The position numbers were made by a program, and so were the translations under genes. From NCBI GenBank assembly GCA_944384105.1, contig CALWSC010000059.1:40055-104054 (forward strand): 64,000 nt of DNA, in the 5' to 3' direction. Position 1 is the stretch's first letter, and each line of letters opens with the position of its first letter. Shown piece after piece: positions 36,470 through 45,157 of the stretch. Source of the DNA: an uncultured Lachnospiraceae bacterium (GTDB lineage Bacteria > Bacillota > Clostridia > Lachnospirales > Lachnospiraceae). Under the pieces are notes generated by a model. That model did not search any database. It had not been told where the DNA came from and saw nothing but the letters and a program-made list of their open reading frames with translations.

Positions 36470-37021
36470 ATGTTTGATTCCATGCTGATTAAGCACTGTT
36501 CCCCTACACTTGCCGGACTGAAGGCAGCGGGGCTTTTTAACTTCCGCTTCCGCTCCGAACAGGAAGCGCAGCAGACCCTCCGGCTGTGGAACCGCAGACT
36601 TAACCCGAAGGGTATCTGGATTCATATCTTAAAATTTCACGACTGCAGGGCGCTGATCTATGTCTGCCGCTATTCCGCGCTCGAGAAGCTTTTGTCCGAC
36701 GGCAGCGAATGCAGATTTCTTGCGGCTTATGGATATGAGGGACTCTCCTGCGAGGACGCGATCCGCCTTCTCGGGCAGCGTGTGATGTCCTGCCGTGAAT
36801 TTCCCCACGAAATCGGTATATTTCTGGGTTATCCGCTCGGAGACGTCATCGGTTTTATTGAGAATTCCGGAAGGAACTGCAAATGCTGCGGCTGCTGGAA
36901 AGTTTACTGCAATGAATGTGAGGCGAAAAAGACCTTTGCGCGCTACCGGAAGTGTCATGCTATATACGAACGCCTCTTTCTTTCCGGTATTTCGCCTACT
37001 GTCCTTACAGTAGCCGCGTAA
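36470..37021 (+). CDS. DUF3793 family protein
   Basis: 183 aa, recognised as DUF3793 from the HCSPTLAGLKAAGLFNFRF start and the FPHEIGIFLGYPLGDVIGFI core. A Cys-rich C-terminal stretch (CKCCGCWKVYCNECEAKKTF) suggests metal binding. Function unknown. It lies 31 bp after DUF2325 and about 105 bp before the flavodoxin gene; the three commonly travel together in Clostridia, as far as I recall. Confidence 0.85.
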   Translation: MFDSMLIKHCSPTLAGLKAAGLFNFRFRSEQEAQQTLRLWNRRLNPKGIWIHILKFHDCRALIYVCRYSALEKLLSDGSECRFLAAYGYEGLSCEDAIRLLGQRVMSCREFPHEIGIFLGYPLGDVIGFIENSGRNCKCCGCWKVYCNECEAKKTFARYRKCHAIYERLFLSGISPTVLTVAA

Positions 37022-37125
37022 GGCGGCAGATATTTTTCTTTCCGATTGACCGCCTCTCTTCTTTTTTGCAGAAGAAGGGCTTCAATACATATATTTTAAT
37101 CATTGAGGAAAAGAGGTATAATAGA

Positions 37126-37560
37126 ATGAAGGATGTAAAAATTGTTTACTGGAGCAGCACCGGAAATACGGAGGCTATGGCAAACGCAGTTGCGGAAGGC
37201 GTCAGAAGCGCCGGCGCAAATGCAGAGCTTTTAGAGGTCTCAGAGGCAAATGCTGCCGATATAGCCTCCTGCTCTCTCCTCGCACTCGGATGCCCGGCAA
37301 TGGGTGATGAGGAGCTGGAAGAAGGCGAATTTGCTCCGTTTTTCGATGAGCTGGAGCCGCACCTTTCCGGCAAGACCGTGGCTCTGTTCGGATCCTACGA
37401 CTGGGGAGACGGACAGTGGATGCGCGACTGGCAGGAACGAACCGCAAAAGCGGGCGCTTCTGTCATCAACGGCGGCATTGGTCTGATCGCCAACAATACG
37501 CCCGAGGAGAGTGATCTGGAAGCATGCCGCAGACTCGGCGCTGAACTTGCAGAGCACTGA
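37126..37560 (+). CDS. Flavodoxin
   Basis: 144-aa short-chain FMN electron carrier. The phosphate loop is WSSTGNTEAMA; FGSYDWGDGQWM is the second FMN contact. ATG at 37126 gives the standard flavodoxin length, while an in-frame start at 36952 would add an unrelated leader. Flavodoxins replace ferredoxins when iron is scarce, which fits the operator pattern shared with the ABC operon at 10.5 kb. Its own AGAGG site precedes it. Confidence 0.93.
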   Translation: MKDVKIVYWSSTGNTEAMANAVAEGVRSAGANAELLEVSEANAADIASCSLLALGCPAMGDEELEEGEFAPFFDELEPHLSGKTVALFGSYDWGDGQWMRDWQERTAKAGASVINGGIGLIANNTPEESDLEACRRLGAELAEH

Positions 37561-37561
37561 C

Positions 37562-37596
37562 AAAAAAAGAACCGGCTTCCCTGCCGGTTCTTTTTT
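37562..37596. terminator. Bidirectional terminator
   Basis: GAACCGGC pairs with GCCGGTTC around a 6-nt loop, flanked by A7 and T6. It serves the flavodoxin operon (+) and the convergent Na/Pi gene (-). Confidence 0.93.
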
Positions 37597-37605
37597 GTAT
37601 CCTTT

Positions 37606-39264
37606 CTATGCTCCCACTTTTCCAAGCCCAATCTCCTGGGCGATATTAAGGATATGGTCGCCGATTCTCTCAAAGTCCGTGAGCATCTCAGAATAGAGTA
37701 CGCACGCCTCGTCAGAACACTTGCCGGACTGCATACGTGTAATCTGATGAGCACGGTACTCGTCTGTCATATCGTCAATGGTCTGCTCAAGCTTTGCAAC
37801 TTCCTTTACATCCTTCTTCGCATCCTTTTCCAGATTTTCAATCAGTTCAAGTGCCTGACAGCTAATCTGCTTCATCTGCTCAATCTCTGCGACCGCCTCT
37901 GCCGAAAAGCTGATATTTCTCTCCTCAAGACGCTTGGTGTACTCGCAGATATTGATCGCATGATCTCCGATACGTTCCAGATTTCCGCACACCTTAAAGA
38001 GCGCGCTGATATACTTCGCATCCTTGGAGTTGCTCTCATTTACAAGGATTTTAGAGATGTACTTGGAGATCTCCTTATTCAGGAAATCTATGTATTCCTC
38101 TCTCTCCTCTACCTCGGGAAGCAGCGTTGTCTTTCCGGACTTCACAGCCTCAAAGCTGCACTCTACATTTGCCTTTGCCATTTCCATCATGCGATGGATC
38201 TCGCCCTTGATACCACTTAAGGCAATCGCGGAATGCCCGATCTGATTCTCCCGTTTTAACTCCATCGGGCGGATAAACTCGAGGTGCATCTCCTCGTCGC
38301 TCTCCTCTCCTGCCTTCTCCGGCAGGATCTTGGTTGCAAGCAGCGCCAGCTTGTATCCGAACGGCACAAGCAGAATTGTCGTTACCACATTAAACAGTGT
38401 ATGCATATTTGCTATCTGCGCTGCCACATTATCAGGCGTAAAGCTCTCTATCAGACTTGTCAGCGGCGTCAGCATACATACAAATGTGAAAATAATAGTT
38501 CCTATAATGTTGAAACACAGATGAATGATCGTCGTGCGCTTCGCGTTGCGTGAGGTTCCGATTGCCGCCAGCACAGCCGTAATACATGTACCGATGTTCT
38601 GACCGAACAGTACATACACCGCGGAGGAAAGATTGACAACTCCGCTTGTCGCCAGCGCCTGCAGAATACCTACAGATGCGGAGGACGACTGGATGATTGC
38701 GGTAAATCCGGCACCGGCTAAAATACCGAGCAGCGGGTTCGAGAACTTTGTCATCAGAGAGATAAACGTCTCAGACTCACGAAGCGGCATCATTGAGCTG
38801 CTCATCATGTCCATACCAATGAACAGTACGCCGAGTCCCGCAACAATCATTCCGTAATGGTGAACCTTCTTCTTCTTAACAAATACGATCAGCGCCACGC
38901 CTGCAAATGCGAACAGCGGTGCGAGTGCTCCGATATCCAGAGCGATAAGCTGACCTGTGATGGTGGTACCGATATTGGCACCCATGATGATCCATACTGC
39001 CTGACGCAGCGTCATCATACCAGAGTTTACAAATCCCACGACCATGACCGTGGTTGCCGACGACGACTGGATCACGGCGGTGATTCCCGCGCCGACCAGA
39101 ATTCCCAGAAAGCGGTTCGCTGTGAGCTTCTCAAGGATCTGCTTCATTTTGTTGCCTGCAGCAGCCTCCAGTCCGCCGCTCATCATCTGCATGCCGTACA
39201 GAAACAGTGCCAATCCTCCCAGAAGACTGAAAAAATCTGTAATTTTCACTTTTTCTTCCTCCAT
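37606..39264 (-). CDS. Na/Pi cotransporter with PhoU-like tail
   Basis: 552 aa. The membrane half carries two inverted QSSSA repeats (ITAVIQSSSATTVMVVGFVN near residue 62 and FTAIIQSSSASVGIL near residue 190) typical of the NptA/SLC34 family. The C-terminal about 200 residues are a helical PhoU-like domain (ERIGDHAINICEY, ERIGDHILNIAQE). Imports phosphate with sodium. Expression is probably phosphate-controlled: TTTAACA/TTTACAT repeats at 11-bp spacing lie about 86 bp upstream. Confidence 0.93.
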   Translation of the reverse strand: MEEEKVKITDFFSLLGGLALFLYGMQMMSGGLEAAAGNKMKQILEKLTANRFLGILVGAGITAVIQSSSATTVMVVGFVNSGMMTLRQAVWIIMGANIGTTITGQLIALDIGALAPLFAFAGVALIVFVKKKKVHHYGMIVAGLGVLFIGMDMMSSSMMPLRESETFISLMTKFSNPLLGILAGAGFTAIIQSSSASVGILQALATSGVVNLSSAVYVLFGQNIGTCITAVLAAIGTSRNAKRTTIIHLCFNIIGTIIFTFVCMLTPLTSLIESFTPDNVAAQIANMHTLFNVVTTILLVPFGYKLALLATKILPEKAGEESDEEMHLEFIRPMELKRENQIGHSAIALSGIKGEIHRMMEMAKANVECSFEAVKSGKTTLLPEVEEREEYIDFLNKEISKYISKILVNESNSKDAKYISALFKVCGNLERIGDHAINICEYTKRLEERNISFSAEAVAEIEQMKQISCQALELIENLEKDAKKDVKEVAKLEQTIDDMTDEYRAHQITRMQSGKCSDEACVLYSEMLTDFERIGDHILNIAQEIGLGKVGA

Positions 39265-39349
39265 ATTTTCTGCAGCCTTTACAAGCGCTGCGCCTCTCTA
39301 TATTAGTTCTACTGAAAATTAAGAATTTTTGCAATACCTTACGCAAAAA

Positions 39350-39378
39350 TTTAACATGATTTTACATAGATTTTACAT
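39350..39378. promoter_or_regulatory. Pho-box-like direct repeats before the Na/Pi gene
   Basis: TTTAACA (39350), TTTACAT (39361) and TTTACAT (39372) are spaced exactly 11 bp, the layout of PhoP boxes known from Bacillus. A weaker TTACGCA starts at 39339. The rest of the 39265-39577 gap is AT-rich with no gene seen. Confidence 0.55.
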
Positions 39379-39577
39379 TATGCGCCATATTTTTTGCGTT
39401 TCCCGTCGAAAAAAGTTCTATTTCGATGCGATACGCACTATAATTAAATGCAAGTAAAATTTTAGTAAGTCAAAACTTACTCTTCATGTTAAGATTTTTT
39501 TAAGATATAGAGCAGAAAATTATGCATACAAAAGCTCAGTTCAAACCCCTTGAGCATCTGCTTTTGCCGGACGGGAC

Positions 39578-39608
39578 AAAAAAAGAGGGGATGGATTTCC
39601 CCTCTTCT
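39578..39608 (-). terminator. Intrinsic terminator of the NifX-like gene
   Basis: Minus strand: AAGAGGGGA pairs with TCCCCTCTT around a short loop, then a run of T. It directly follows the stop codon. Confidence 0.85.
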
Positions 39609-39614
39609 ATGCTC

Positions 39615-40016
39615 TCAGCAGTTGCCTGCACATCCCTGCTTGTCCTCGCCGCAGTTATGAGAACCGCAGGATCCCTCCTCGTGGTGGTGGCTGCACATAG
39701 TGTTCGGATCGAACATCAGGCTTCCTTTGACGAACGACTCCGCCGCCATGGAAGCGCTGCCCGTCACGCCCGGATACAGCTCGATGCCTGCCTCAGCAAG
39801 CGCATTCCTTGCTCCGGCTCCGATGCCTCCGCAGATCAGCACATCTGCGCCGTGCTCCTTTAAGAATCCGGCAAGAGCGCCGTGTCCGCTGCCCTCTGTG
39901 CTTATCACCTCTCCGGAAAGCACCCTGCCATCCTCCACCTCGTAGAAAGCGAACTGCCGGCAGTGACCGAAATGCTGGAATACCTCTCCGTTCTCATATG
40001 TAACTGCTATCTTCAT
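39615..40016 (-). CDS. NifX/NifB-type iron-molybdenum-cofactor-binding domain protein
   Basis: 133 aa from the ATG at 40016 (AGGAGG upstream); an in-frame TTG lies at 40025. The domain start MKIAVTYENGEVFQHFGHC and the VLICGGIGAGARNAL core match the dinitrogenase iron-molybdenum cofactor family. The tail is Cys/His-rich (CSHHHEEGSCGSHNC). Stand-alone members in non-nitrogen-fixing Clostridia probably handle Fe-S or metal clusters; the exact role is unknown. Single gene with its own terminator. Confidence 0.88.
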   Translation of the reverse strand: MKIAVTYENGEVFQHFGHCRQFAFYEVEDGRVLSGEVISTEGSGHGALAGFLKEHGADVLICGGIGAGARNALAEAGIELYPGVTGSASMAAESFVKGSLMFDPNTMCSHHHEEGSCGSHNCGEDKQGCAGNC

Positions 40017-40091
40017 TTTGAACAACCTCCTGTCCTTTTGCCTTTGTTCTTATTATACCACTAAAAAATACTTCTGCAACCGCATTCCGTG

Positions 40092-40121
40092 ATTGACATC
40101 TGCCCAAAATCTGTGCTACGC
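40092..40121 (+). promoter_or_regulatory. Promoter of the lysO-like operon
   Basis: TTGACA (40094-40099 region) followed after about 17-18 bp by a TACGCT-like -10. It lies about 45 bp before the ribosome site. No room for a lysine riboswitch. Confidence 0.45.
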
Positions 40122-40164
40122 TCTTATACGCAGCGCAAAAATCAGATTACCGGAGGATATTACA

Positions 40165-40446
40165 ATGTATTTAATTCCTGTCATGTGTCTGGGAATTCTC
40201 ATCGGAAGATGGATTTTCCCCGAAAAATATAAAAAGCTCAACGAACGTCTGCAGACGGTCTGTACTATTATACTGATTTTCTGTATGGGAGTCACACTCG
40301 GCAGCAGAGACAACTTTCTGGGTGAGCTCAAAGCACTCGGTATCCAGAGCTTTCTCTTCTTTCTCATCCCGACGGCACTGTCCGTGATCCTCGTCTTTGC
40401 CGCAACACGCCGACTGATGGATAGACGCGGGGAGGTGAAGGAGTGA
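40165..40446 (+). CDS. LysO-family exporter, N-terminal subunit
   Basis: 93 aa, three membrane helices, beginning MYLIPVMCLGILIGRW. The ATG at 40165 is preferred because GGAGGATATTACA precedes it. Together with the next gene it covers the length of one LysO (lysine exporter, about 300 aa in E. coli). This split arrangement is known in Firmicutes to my recollection. The GTG/ATG of the next gene overlaps its TGA. Confidence 0.85.
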   Translation: MYLIPVMCLGILIGRWIFPEKYKKLNERLQTVCTIILIFCMGVTLGSRDNFLGELKALGIQSFLFFLIPTALSVILVFAATRRLMDRRGEVKE

Positions 40447-41045
40447 TGGTTATCTTAGCCCTTCTCGCTCTTTTCTCAGGAATTGCGTGCGGACTTTCCG
40501 GCGCGGGAGCTTCCGTCCTCTCGTTTCTCACCTCGCATGTGGACGTGATTCTCTGCCTGCTGATGTTTCTTGTGGGTATCAGCGTCGGTCTGCACCGCGG
40601 ACTCCTCACCAACTTGCGCAAATATCACATCCGTATTTTCATTATCCCTGCCGGGGTTGTCGCAGGTTCCCTTGCAGGCGGAATGCTCTGCGGGCTTGTC
40701 ACGCCGTTTTCGATGGGAGAGAGTACCGCCGTGGCATGCGGGCTCGGCTGGTACAGCCTCACAGGCGTCACTCTTGGAAACCTTGCGGGAGCTCAGATCG
40801 GAAGTATCGCGTTTCTGAGCAATCTCATGCGGGAGATCTTTTCCTTCTTCTGTATCCCGATTCTCTCGCGCAGATTAAATTCTTACAGTTGTATCGCATC
40901 TGCCGGGGCCACGAGTGAAGACACCACGCTCCCGATGATGATCAAATATACGGATGAGGAGACTGTCGTACTCTCCGTAATCAACGGCGTCATCTGCTCG
41001 GCGCTTGTGCCGGTACTGATCTCTGTGTGCTATCAGATCTTCTGA
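40446..41045 (+). CDS. LysO-family exporter, C-terminal subunit
   Basis: 199 aa, about five to six membrane helices. Conserved LysO features are FLVGISVGLHRG, GLGWYSLTGVTLGNLAG and GATSEDTTLPMM. The ATG at 40446 shares bases with the TGA of the first subunit (TGATG), after GGAGGTG. Probably exports L-lysine or toxic analogues as a two-subunit complex. A strong terminator follows. Confidence 0.88.
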   Translation: MVILALLALFSGIACGLSGAGASVLSFLTSHVDVILCLLMFLVGISVGLHRGLLTNLRKYHIRIFIIPAGVVAGSLAGGMLCGLVTPFSMGESTAVACGLGWYSLTGVTLGNLAGAQIGSIAFLSNLMREIFSFFCIPILSRRLNSYSCIASAGATSEDTTLPMMIKYTDEETVVLSVINGVICSALVPVLISVCYQIF

Positions 41046-41054
41046 GCGCAGTTT

Positions 41055-41088
41055 GGGCGGATATCCTGAAACAGATATCCGCCCTTTT
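41055..41088 (+). terminator. Intrinsic terminator of the lysO-like operon
   Basis: GGGCGGATATC pairs perfectly with GATATCCGCCC around an 8-nt loop and is followed by TTTTT. Confidence 0.92.
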
Positions 41089-41108
41089 TATCTCTACAGA
41101 GTCTTCGG

Positions 41109-43379
41109 TTATTTCTCCAGTGCTATTTCCAGCACTTCCTCAATACTCTTTACAGGAATGATCTGCAGCTCCTGCTTCACCTCATCGGCCACATCCTCGA
41201 GATCTTCGCGGTTGTCCCAGGGAATCAGCACTTTCTGAACTCCGGCGCGCTGTGCTGCCATCAGTTTCTCAGGCAGTCCGCCGATCGGCATAACGCCGCC
41301 GCGCAGAGAAATCTCTCCGGTCATCGCAAGCTTCGTGTTCACGCATCTGCCGGTCAGAAGGGAGGAGAGCGCCGTCACCAGCGTAATGCCTGCGGACGGA
41401 CCGTCCTTTGGCACTGCTCCGGAGGGCACATGGATGTGCAGGTCGCTCTCTTTTAGCTTTTCCGCCTCTTTCGGATACAGCCGCTTTGCCAGCGTGATCG
41501 CAATCTGCGCCGACTCCTGCATTACATCGCCGAGCTGTCCGGTAATCTGCACATTTCCGCTTCCCTTTGTAAGCGCTGTCTCAATAAACAGAATCTCACC
41601 GCCTGCCTGCGTCCACGCAAGTCCTGTCACGACACCCGGCACGCTCTTCTCCAGCACCTGATCGTGATGCATCCGATTTCTGCCAAGAAATTCAGGCAGC
41701 CGCTTTGCGCTCACTGTAATACTCTTCTGCTCTCCCTTCACGAGCATGACCGCCGCATACCGGCACAGTGTTGAGAGCTGCTTCTTCAGACCGCGCACAC
41801 CGGCCTCTGCAGTGTATTCCTCGATAATCCGCATGATCGCCTCGTCTGTAACCTTCAGATTCTGCGCCTTGATTCCCATACTCTTCATCTCTTTGGGCAG
41901 AAGATGCTTTCTCGCGATCGCAGCCTTCTCCACAGCCGTGTAGCCCGGGAACTGGATAACCTCCATTCGGTTTAACAGCGGTTCCGGAATCGTGTCCGTT
42001 GTGTTTGCCGTACAGACAAACAGCACATTGGACAGATCATAAGGCACATTCATATAGTGGTCTGTGAACGTGCTGTTCTGCTCCGGATCAAGCACCTCCA
42101 GAAGCGCGCTTGCCGGATCTCCGCCGTAATCCTTTGCAAGCTTGTCCACTTCATCAAGTACCATGACGGGGTTCATTACGCCGCTTCGCTTCATCCCCTC
42201 CATGATTCTGCCGGGCATCGCTCCCACATAGGTTCTTCTGTGTCCGCGGATCTCCGCCTCATCGCGAATGCCGCCCAGGCTGATACGGACATACTCCCTG
42301 TGCAGCGCGCGGGCAATGCTCTGTCCGATACTCGTCTTGCCTGTTCCGGGCGCGCCCACAAACAGCAGAATGGAACCGGTCTGCTTCTTGTTGAGAATCA
42401 TCACAGCGATCTGCTGAATGATGCGCTCCTTGACTTTCTTCAGTCCGTAATGATCCTCGTCGAGGATCTGTTCCGCCTCCGCCAGATCAATCTTGGGACT
42501 CTCTGTATTCTTCCAGGAAAGACTTGTCACAAAGTCAAGGTAATCGTATAAAAGTCCGTACTCGTGACTGTCTTTTCCCTCCTGCTTCATGCGGTTTAAG
42601 ACCTTCTCTGCCTCCAGGCGCGCCTCACTGTTCATGCCGCTCTCATTGATCTTTGTCTCAAACTTGCGCACGTCGGAGACATTCTCCGGATGCATGTCGT
42701 CAAGCTGCTTCTGCAGGAATTCAATCTGCTTTTTCAGCGCCGACTCCCTGTACGCCTGCTGATTTGTCTCCTCCTGTGCGTCCTGCGCCTCCTTTCCGAC
42801 GCGGAATACCTCCATAAATTCATATACCGCCTGCTCCATGCGGTCGCAGCGCTCCCGCTCTGAGGCAATCTCCAGAATTTCATATTTTTCCTCCCACGAA
42901 AGGCTCAGATACCCCGACAGAGCACAGGTAATCTCGTTCATATTTCTCCAGTGCAGAATCATACTGCGCGCCCACATGCCCCAGGAAAAATTCCGGACAA
43001 ATTTCAGCAGAGTTCCCTTCATCTGCTCAAATCTCTGCTTTCTCTCCTCCTCGGGCAAATCCGCCACCTCCGGGCAGATCGCCGCCTCCACGGAGATCTT
43101 CTCCGGCGTCACTGCAATACCGGAGAACTCTACGCGCTCCTTTGTACGGATTCGGACGTTGCCTTCATCGTCCACAGCATCCACCTCTCCGGAAATTCCG
43201 ATTGGAAAAATATCCTCAGCTTCCAGAGCAGAGCGCTCCTTCTCCTCCTTCACCATGAGAAATAAAACGTCCTCCCCGACTTTTACCTCATCGGCCTGTA
43301 AGCCGGCAATCATATCCCCTTTAAATGAAAATGCTACGTCAGGCAGCATCAGCATATCATAAATCGGTATCGAAATCAT
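41109..43379 (-). CDS. lon: ATP-dependent protease Lon
   Basis: 756-aa AAA+ serine protease for misfolded and regulatory proteins. N-terminal substrate domain (1-200), a coiled-coil region, Walker A VGAPGTGKTS, and the protease domain with PKDGPSAGITLVTAL (catalytic Ser in GPSAG) and GGLPEKLMAAQRAG (region of the catalytic Lys). Length is slightly below E. coli Lon. Start follows AAAGGAGGGG. A CIRCE-type repeat (43395-43421) lies immediately upstream, so HrcA control is likely. Confidence 0.97.
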   Translation of the reverse strand: MISIPIYDMLMLPDVAFSFKGDMIAGLQADEVKVGEDVLFLMVKEEKERSALEAEDIFPIGISGEVDAVDDEGNVRIRTKERVEFSGIAVTPEKISVEAAICPEVADLPEEERKQRFEQMKGTLLKFVRNFSWGMWARSMILHWRNMNEITCALSGYLSLSWEEKYEILEIASERERCDRMEQAVYEFMEVFRVGKEAQDAQEETNQQAYRESALKKQIEFLQKQLDDMHPENVSDVRKFETKINESGMNSEARLEAEKVLNRMKQEGKDSHEYGLLYDYLDFVTSLSWKNTESPKIDLAEAEQILDEDHYGLKKVKERIIQQIAVMILNKKQTGSILLFVGAPGTGKTSIGQSIARALHREYVRISLGGIRDEAEIRGHRRTYVGAMPGRIMEGMKRSGVMNPVMVLDEVDKLAKDYGGDPASALLEVLDPEQNSTFTDHYMNVPYDLSNVLFVCTANTTDTIPEPLLNRMEVIQFPGYTAVEKAAIARKHLLPKEMKSMGIKAQNLKVTDEAIMRIIEEYTAEAGVRGLKKQLSTLCRYAAVMLVKGEQKSITVSAKRLPEFLGRNRMHHDQVLEKSVPGVVTGLAWTQAGGEILFIETALTKGSGNVQITGQLGDVMQESAQIAITLAKRLYPKEAEKLKESDLHIHVPSGAVPKDGPSAGITLVTALSSLLTGRCVNTKLAMTGEISLRGGVMPIGGLPEKLMAAQRAGVQKVLIPWDNREDLEDVADEVKQELQIIPVKSIEEVLEIALEK

Positions 43380-43394
43380 AATACCCCTCCTTTA

Positions 43395-43421
43395 TCAGCA
43401 CTCTTCCTTATCGAGTGCCAG
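43395..43421. promoter_or_regulatory. CIRCE-like operator before lon
   Basis: TCAGCACTC-N9-GAGTGCCAG. The inner AGCACTC/GAGTGC arms match the HrcA box (TTAGCACTC-N9-GAGTGCTAA); the outermost bases deviate. It lies just before the ribosome site. Confidence 0.75.
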
Positions 43422-43568
43422 TATTGTATAGCACTATCATACACCTATTTTGTCGTTTTGAATAGAAAAATTTTTATAAAATTTTATGATGCCGCCTTCC
43501 TGGTATTTTCCTGCCGGATACAGTAAAATCATTGCAGAAAAATCTCGAAAGAAAGGACTGATTTTCCG

Positions 43569-43922
43569 ATGTCTGCGAAATCTGCGCCAGAACTTAACAC
43601 GATTCACAGACTGCTGCTCTCGCTTGGAGCCACGCCGGACTCCATGGGCTTTCATTATACCGCGCATGCCGTCTGGCTGTGCTGCCGGCAAAAAGGGCAG
43701 CTCTATGTCACTAAGATGGTCTATCCGGAGGTCGCCGCGCATTACCAAACGACCTGGATGGCGGTGGAGCGGGGTATCCGGCGGCTGATCACCTCAATAT
43801 GGGAGCAAAATGCCGAAAAATTTCGGCTTATGACCGGTTGTCCTCTCTATAAGCGCCCATCCCCGTCGCAGTTTATCGCGGTGCTGTCGCTGCACCTTAC
43901 TATCACAAAAGAGCAGCCATAA
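43569..43922 (+). CDS. Stand-alone Spo0A C-terminal domain protein
   Basis: 117 aa consisting only of a Spo0A-type DNA-binding domain: LNTIHRLLLSLGATPDSMGF, LYVTKMVYPEVAAHY, and TTWMAVERGIRRLITSIW correspond to the helices of Spo0A_C. No receiver domain is present, so it cannot be switched by phosphorylation in the usual way. It may compete for or modify 0A-box binding (inference). Some recognition-helix residues look divergent. Single gene, convergent with dnaJ-like, with a hairpin between. Confidence 0.82.
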   Translation: MSAKSAPELNTIHRLLLSLGATPDSMGFHYTAHAVWLCCRQKGQLYVTKMVYPEVAAHYQTTWMAVERGIRRLITSIWEQNAEKFRLMTGCPLYKRPSPSQFIAVLSLHLTITKEQP

Positions 43923-43938
43923 TCCGGAGGTACAATAC

Positions 43939-43980
43939 GAGCCATAATCTCCCGTTCTTTTGGGAAATTATGGCTCATTT
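43939..43980. terminator. Hairpin between convergent genes
   Basis: GAGCCATAAT pairs perfectly with ATTATGGCTC around an 18-nt loop that has its own CCC/GGG stem. T-tracts are short on both sides, so efficiency is uncertain. Confidence 0.6.
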
Positions 43981-43988
43981 GACTTTCT

Positions 43989-45014
43989 TCACGCAGCTCC
44001 TGAACCGCTGTGTCCATGGCGGCAGGACTGTTCAAATTCGCGGAGCTTCTGCTTGGACTGCGGAGTCAGATTCCGCGGAACCTGTATCTCAATTCTCGCA
44101 TACTGGTCGCCGTATACGCCGGGCTGATTCATGGAGACAATACCCTTGCCCTTTAAGCGAAGCTTTGTACCGGACTGCGTACCCTCCCGAATGCGGCACA
44201 TCACATTTCCGTACAGCGTCGGCACACAGACCTCGCCTCCGAGCACTGCAGTCGCAAACGGCACGGTCACGGTCGTGTATACGTCCATACCCTTCCGCTC
44301 AAATCCCGGCTTCTCCTGCACCTGTACCTTTAAAAGCAGATCGCCTGCCTCGCCTCCGCCCGTTCCCGGAGCTCCCTGGCCCCGCAGCCGGATACTTTTT
44401 CCAGATTCAATGCCCGCGGGAATGCGCACCTGAAGCGACTGTACGCCTTTATTCTGACCGCTTAAGCGGATGACTTTCTCGCAGCCAAATGCCGCCTCCT
44501 CAAAGGTGACGGAAACTTCCGCATGCAGATCAGCACCCTTCTCCGGGTATCTGCCGCCAAAACCGCCTCCGTAGAATCCGCTTCCGTTTCCTCCCTCAAA
44601 GCCGCTGCTGTAAAAATGTCTGCTCCAGGAGGATTTATCTGTATTCTGGCTCCTGCCCTGACCGAAGCCATGGAACATTCCGCCGAAAATGTCCTTGAAC
44701 ACGTCATCCATGTCCGCGTCCTTCCCGGTGAAATGGTATTCCTGATAACCGCTGTTTCCGCCGCCTGCTCCGGCGCTGCCATCGAACGCAGCATGACCGA
44801 ACTGGTCGTACAATTTTCTCTTTTCCTTATCGCTTAAGACGTTGTAAGCCTCAGTGACTTCCTTGAATTTTTGCTCTGCCTGGGCGTTTCCCGCATTGGT
44901 ATCTGGATGATACTTCTTTGCCAGCTTCCGGTACGCTTTCTTGATTGCCGCGTCGTCCGCATCTCGGGATACCCCCAGAACTTCATAATAATCTCTCTTT
45001 GCTTCCAATTCCAC
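43989..45014 (-). CDS. DnaJ-class co-chaperone without zinc finger (CbpA type)
   Basis: 341 aa. The J-domain (about 8-76) has the HPD motif (KYHPDTNAG). It is followed by a Gly/Phe-rich linker (about 77-165) and two C-terminal substrate-binding domains. The four CxxCxGxG zinc repeats of DnaJ proper are missing, so it is a class B protein. Stimulates DnaK. The start is GTG at 45014; a stop codon precedes it in frame and AAGG lies 8-11 nt upstream. It follows hsp20, with repeat copy 2 in the gap. Confidence 0.92.
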   Translation of the reverse strand: MELEAKRDYYEVLGVSRDADDAAIKKAYRKLAKKYHPDTNAGNAQAEQKFKEVTEAYNVLSDKEKRKLYDQFGHAAFDGSAGAGGGNSGYQEYHFTGKDADMDDVFKDIFGGMFHGFGQGRSQNTDKSSWSRHFYSSGFEGGNGSGFYGGGFGGRYPEKGADLHAEVSVTFEEAAFGCEKVIRLSGQNKGVQSLQVRIPAGIESGKSIRLRGQGAPGTGGGEAGDLLLKVQVQEKPGFERKGMDVYTTVTVPFATAVLGGEVCVPTLYGNVMCRIREGTQSGTKLRLKGKGIVSMNQPGVYGDQYARIEIQVPRNLTPQSKQKLREFEQSCRHGHSGSGAA

Positions 45015-45026
45015 TCACCTGCCTTA

Positions 45027-45117
45027 CTAAAACCTTCATGCACCTGACCGCATATCACAGACAGGTGCATTTGGCATACCTGAATTCATGCCGCCTATTC
45101 GGCGGCGGACTTTCGTA
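45027..45117 (-). repeat. Three-stem repeat element, copy 2
   Basis: About 90 bp matching 18333-18420. Minus-strand stems are CCGCC/GGCGG, GGCAT/ATGCC and GCACCTG/CAGGTGC. The first stem is longer here than in copy 1. It fills the hsp20-dnaJ gap and has the same orientation relative to transcription as copy 1. Confidence 0.8.
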
Positions 45118-45157
45118 GTAAAAGAGGAGGTCGATACCGACCCCCTCCGGGAAACCA

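Noticed and set aside
40050-40164. Lysine riboswitch upstream of the LysO-like pair
   Set aside because: Promoter and start codon are less than 75 bp apart, too short for an L-box.
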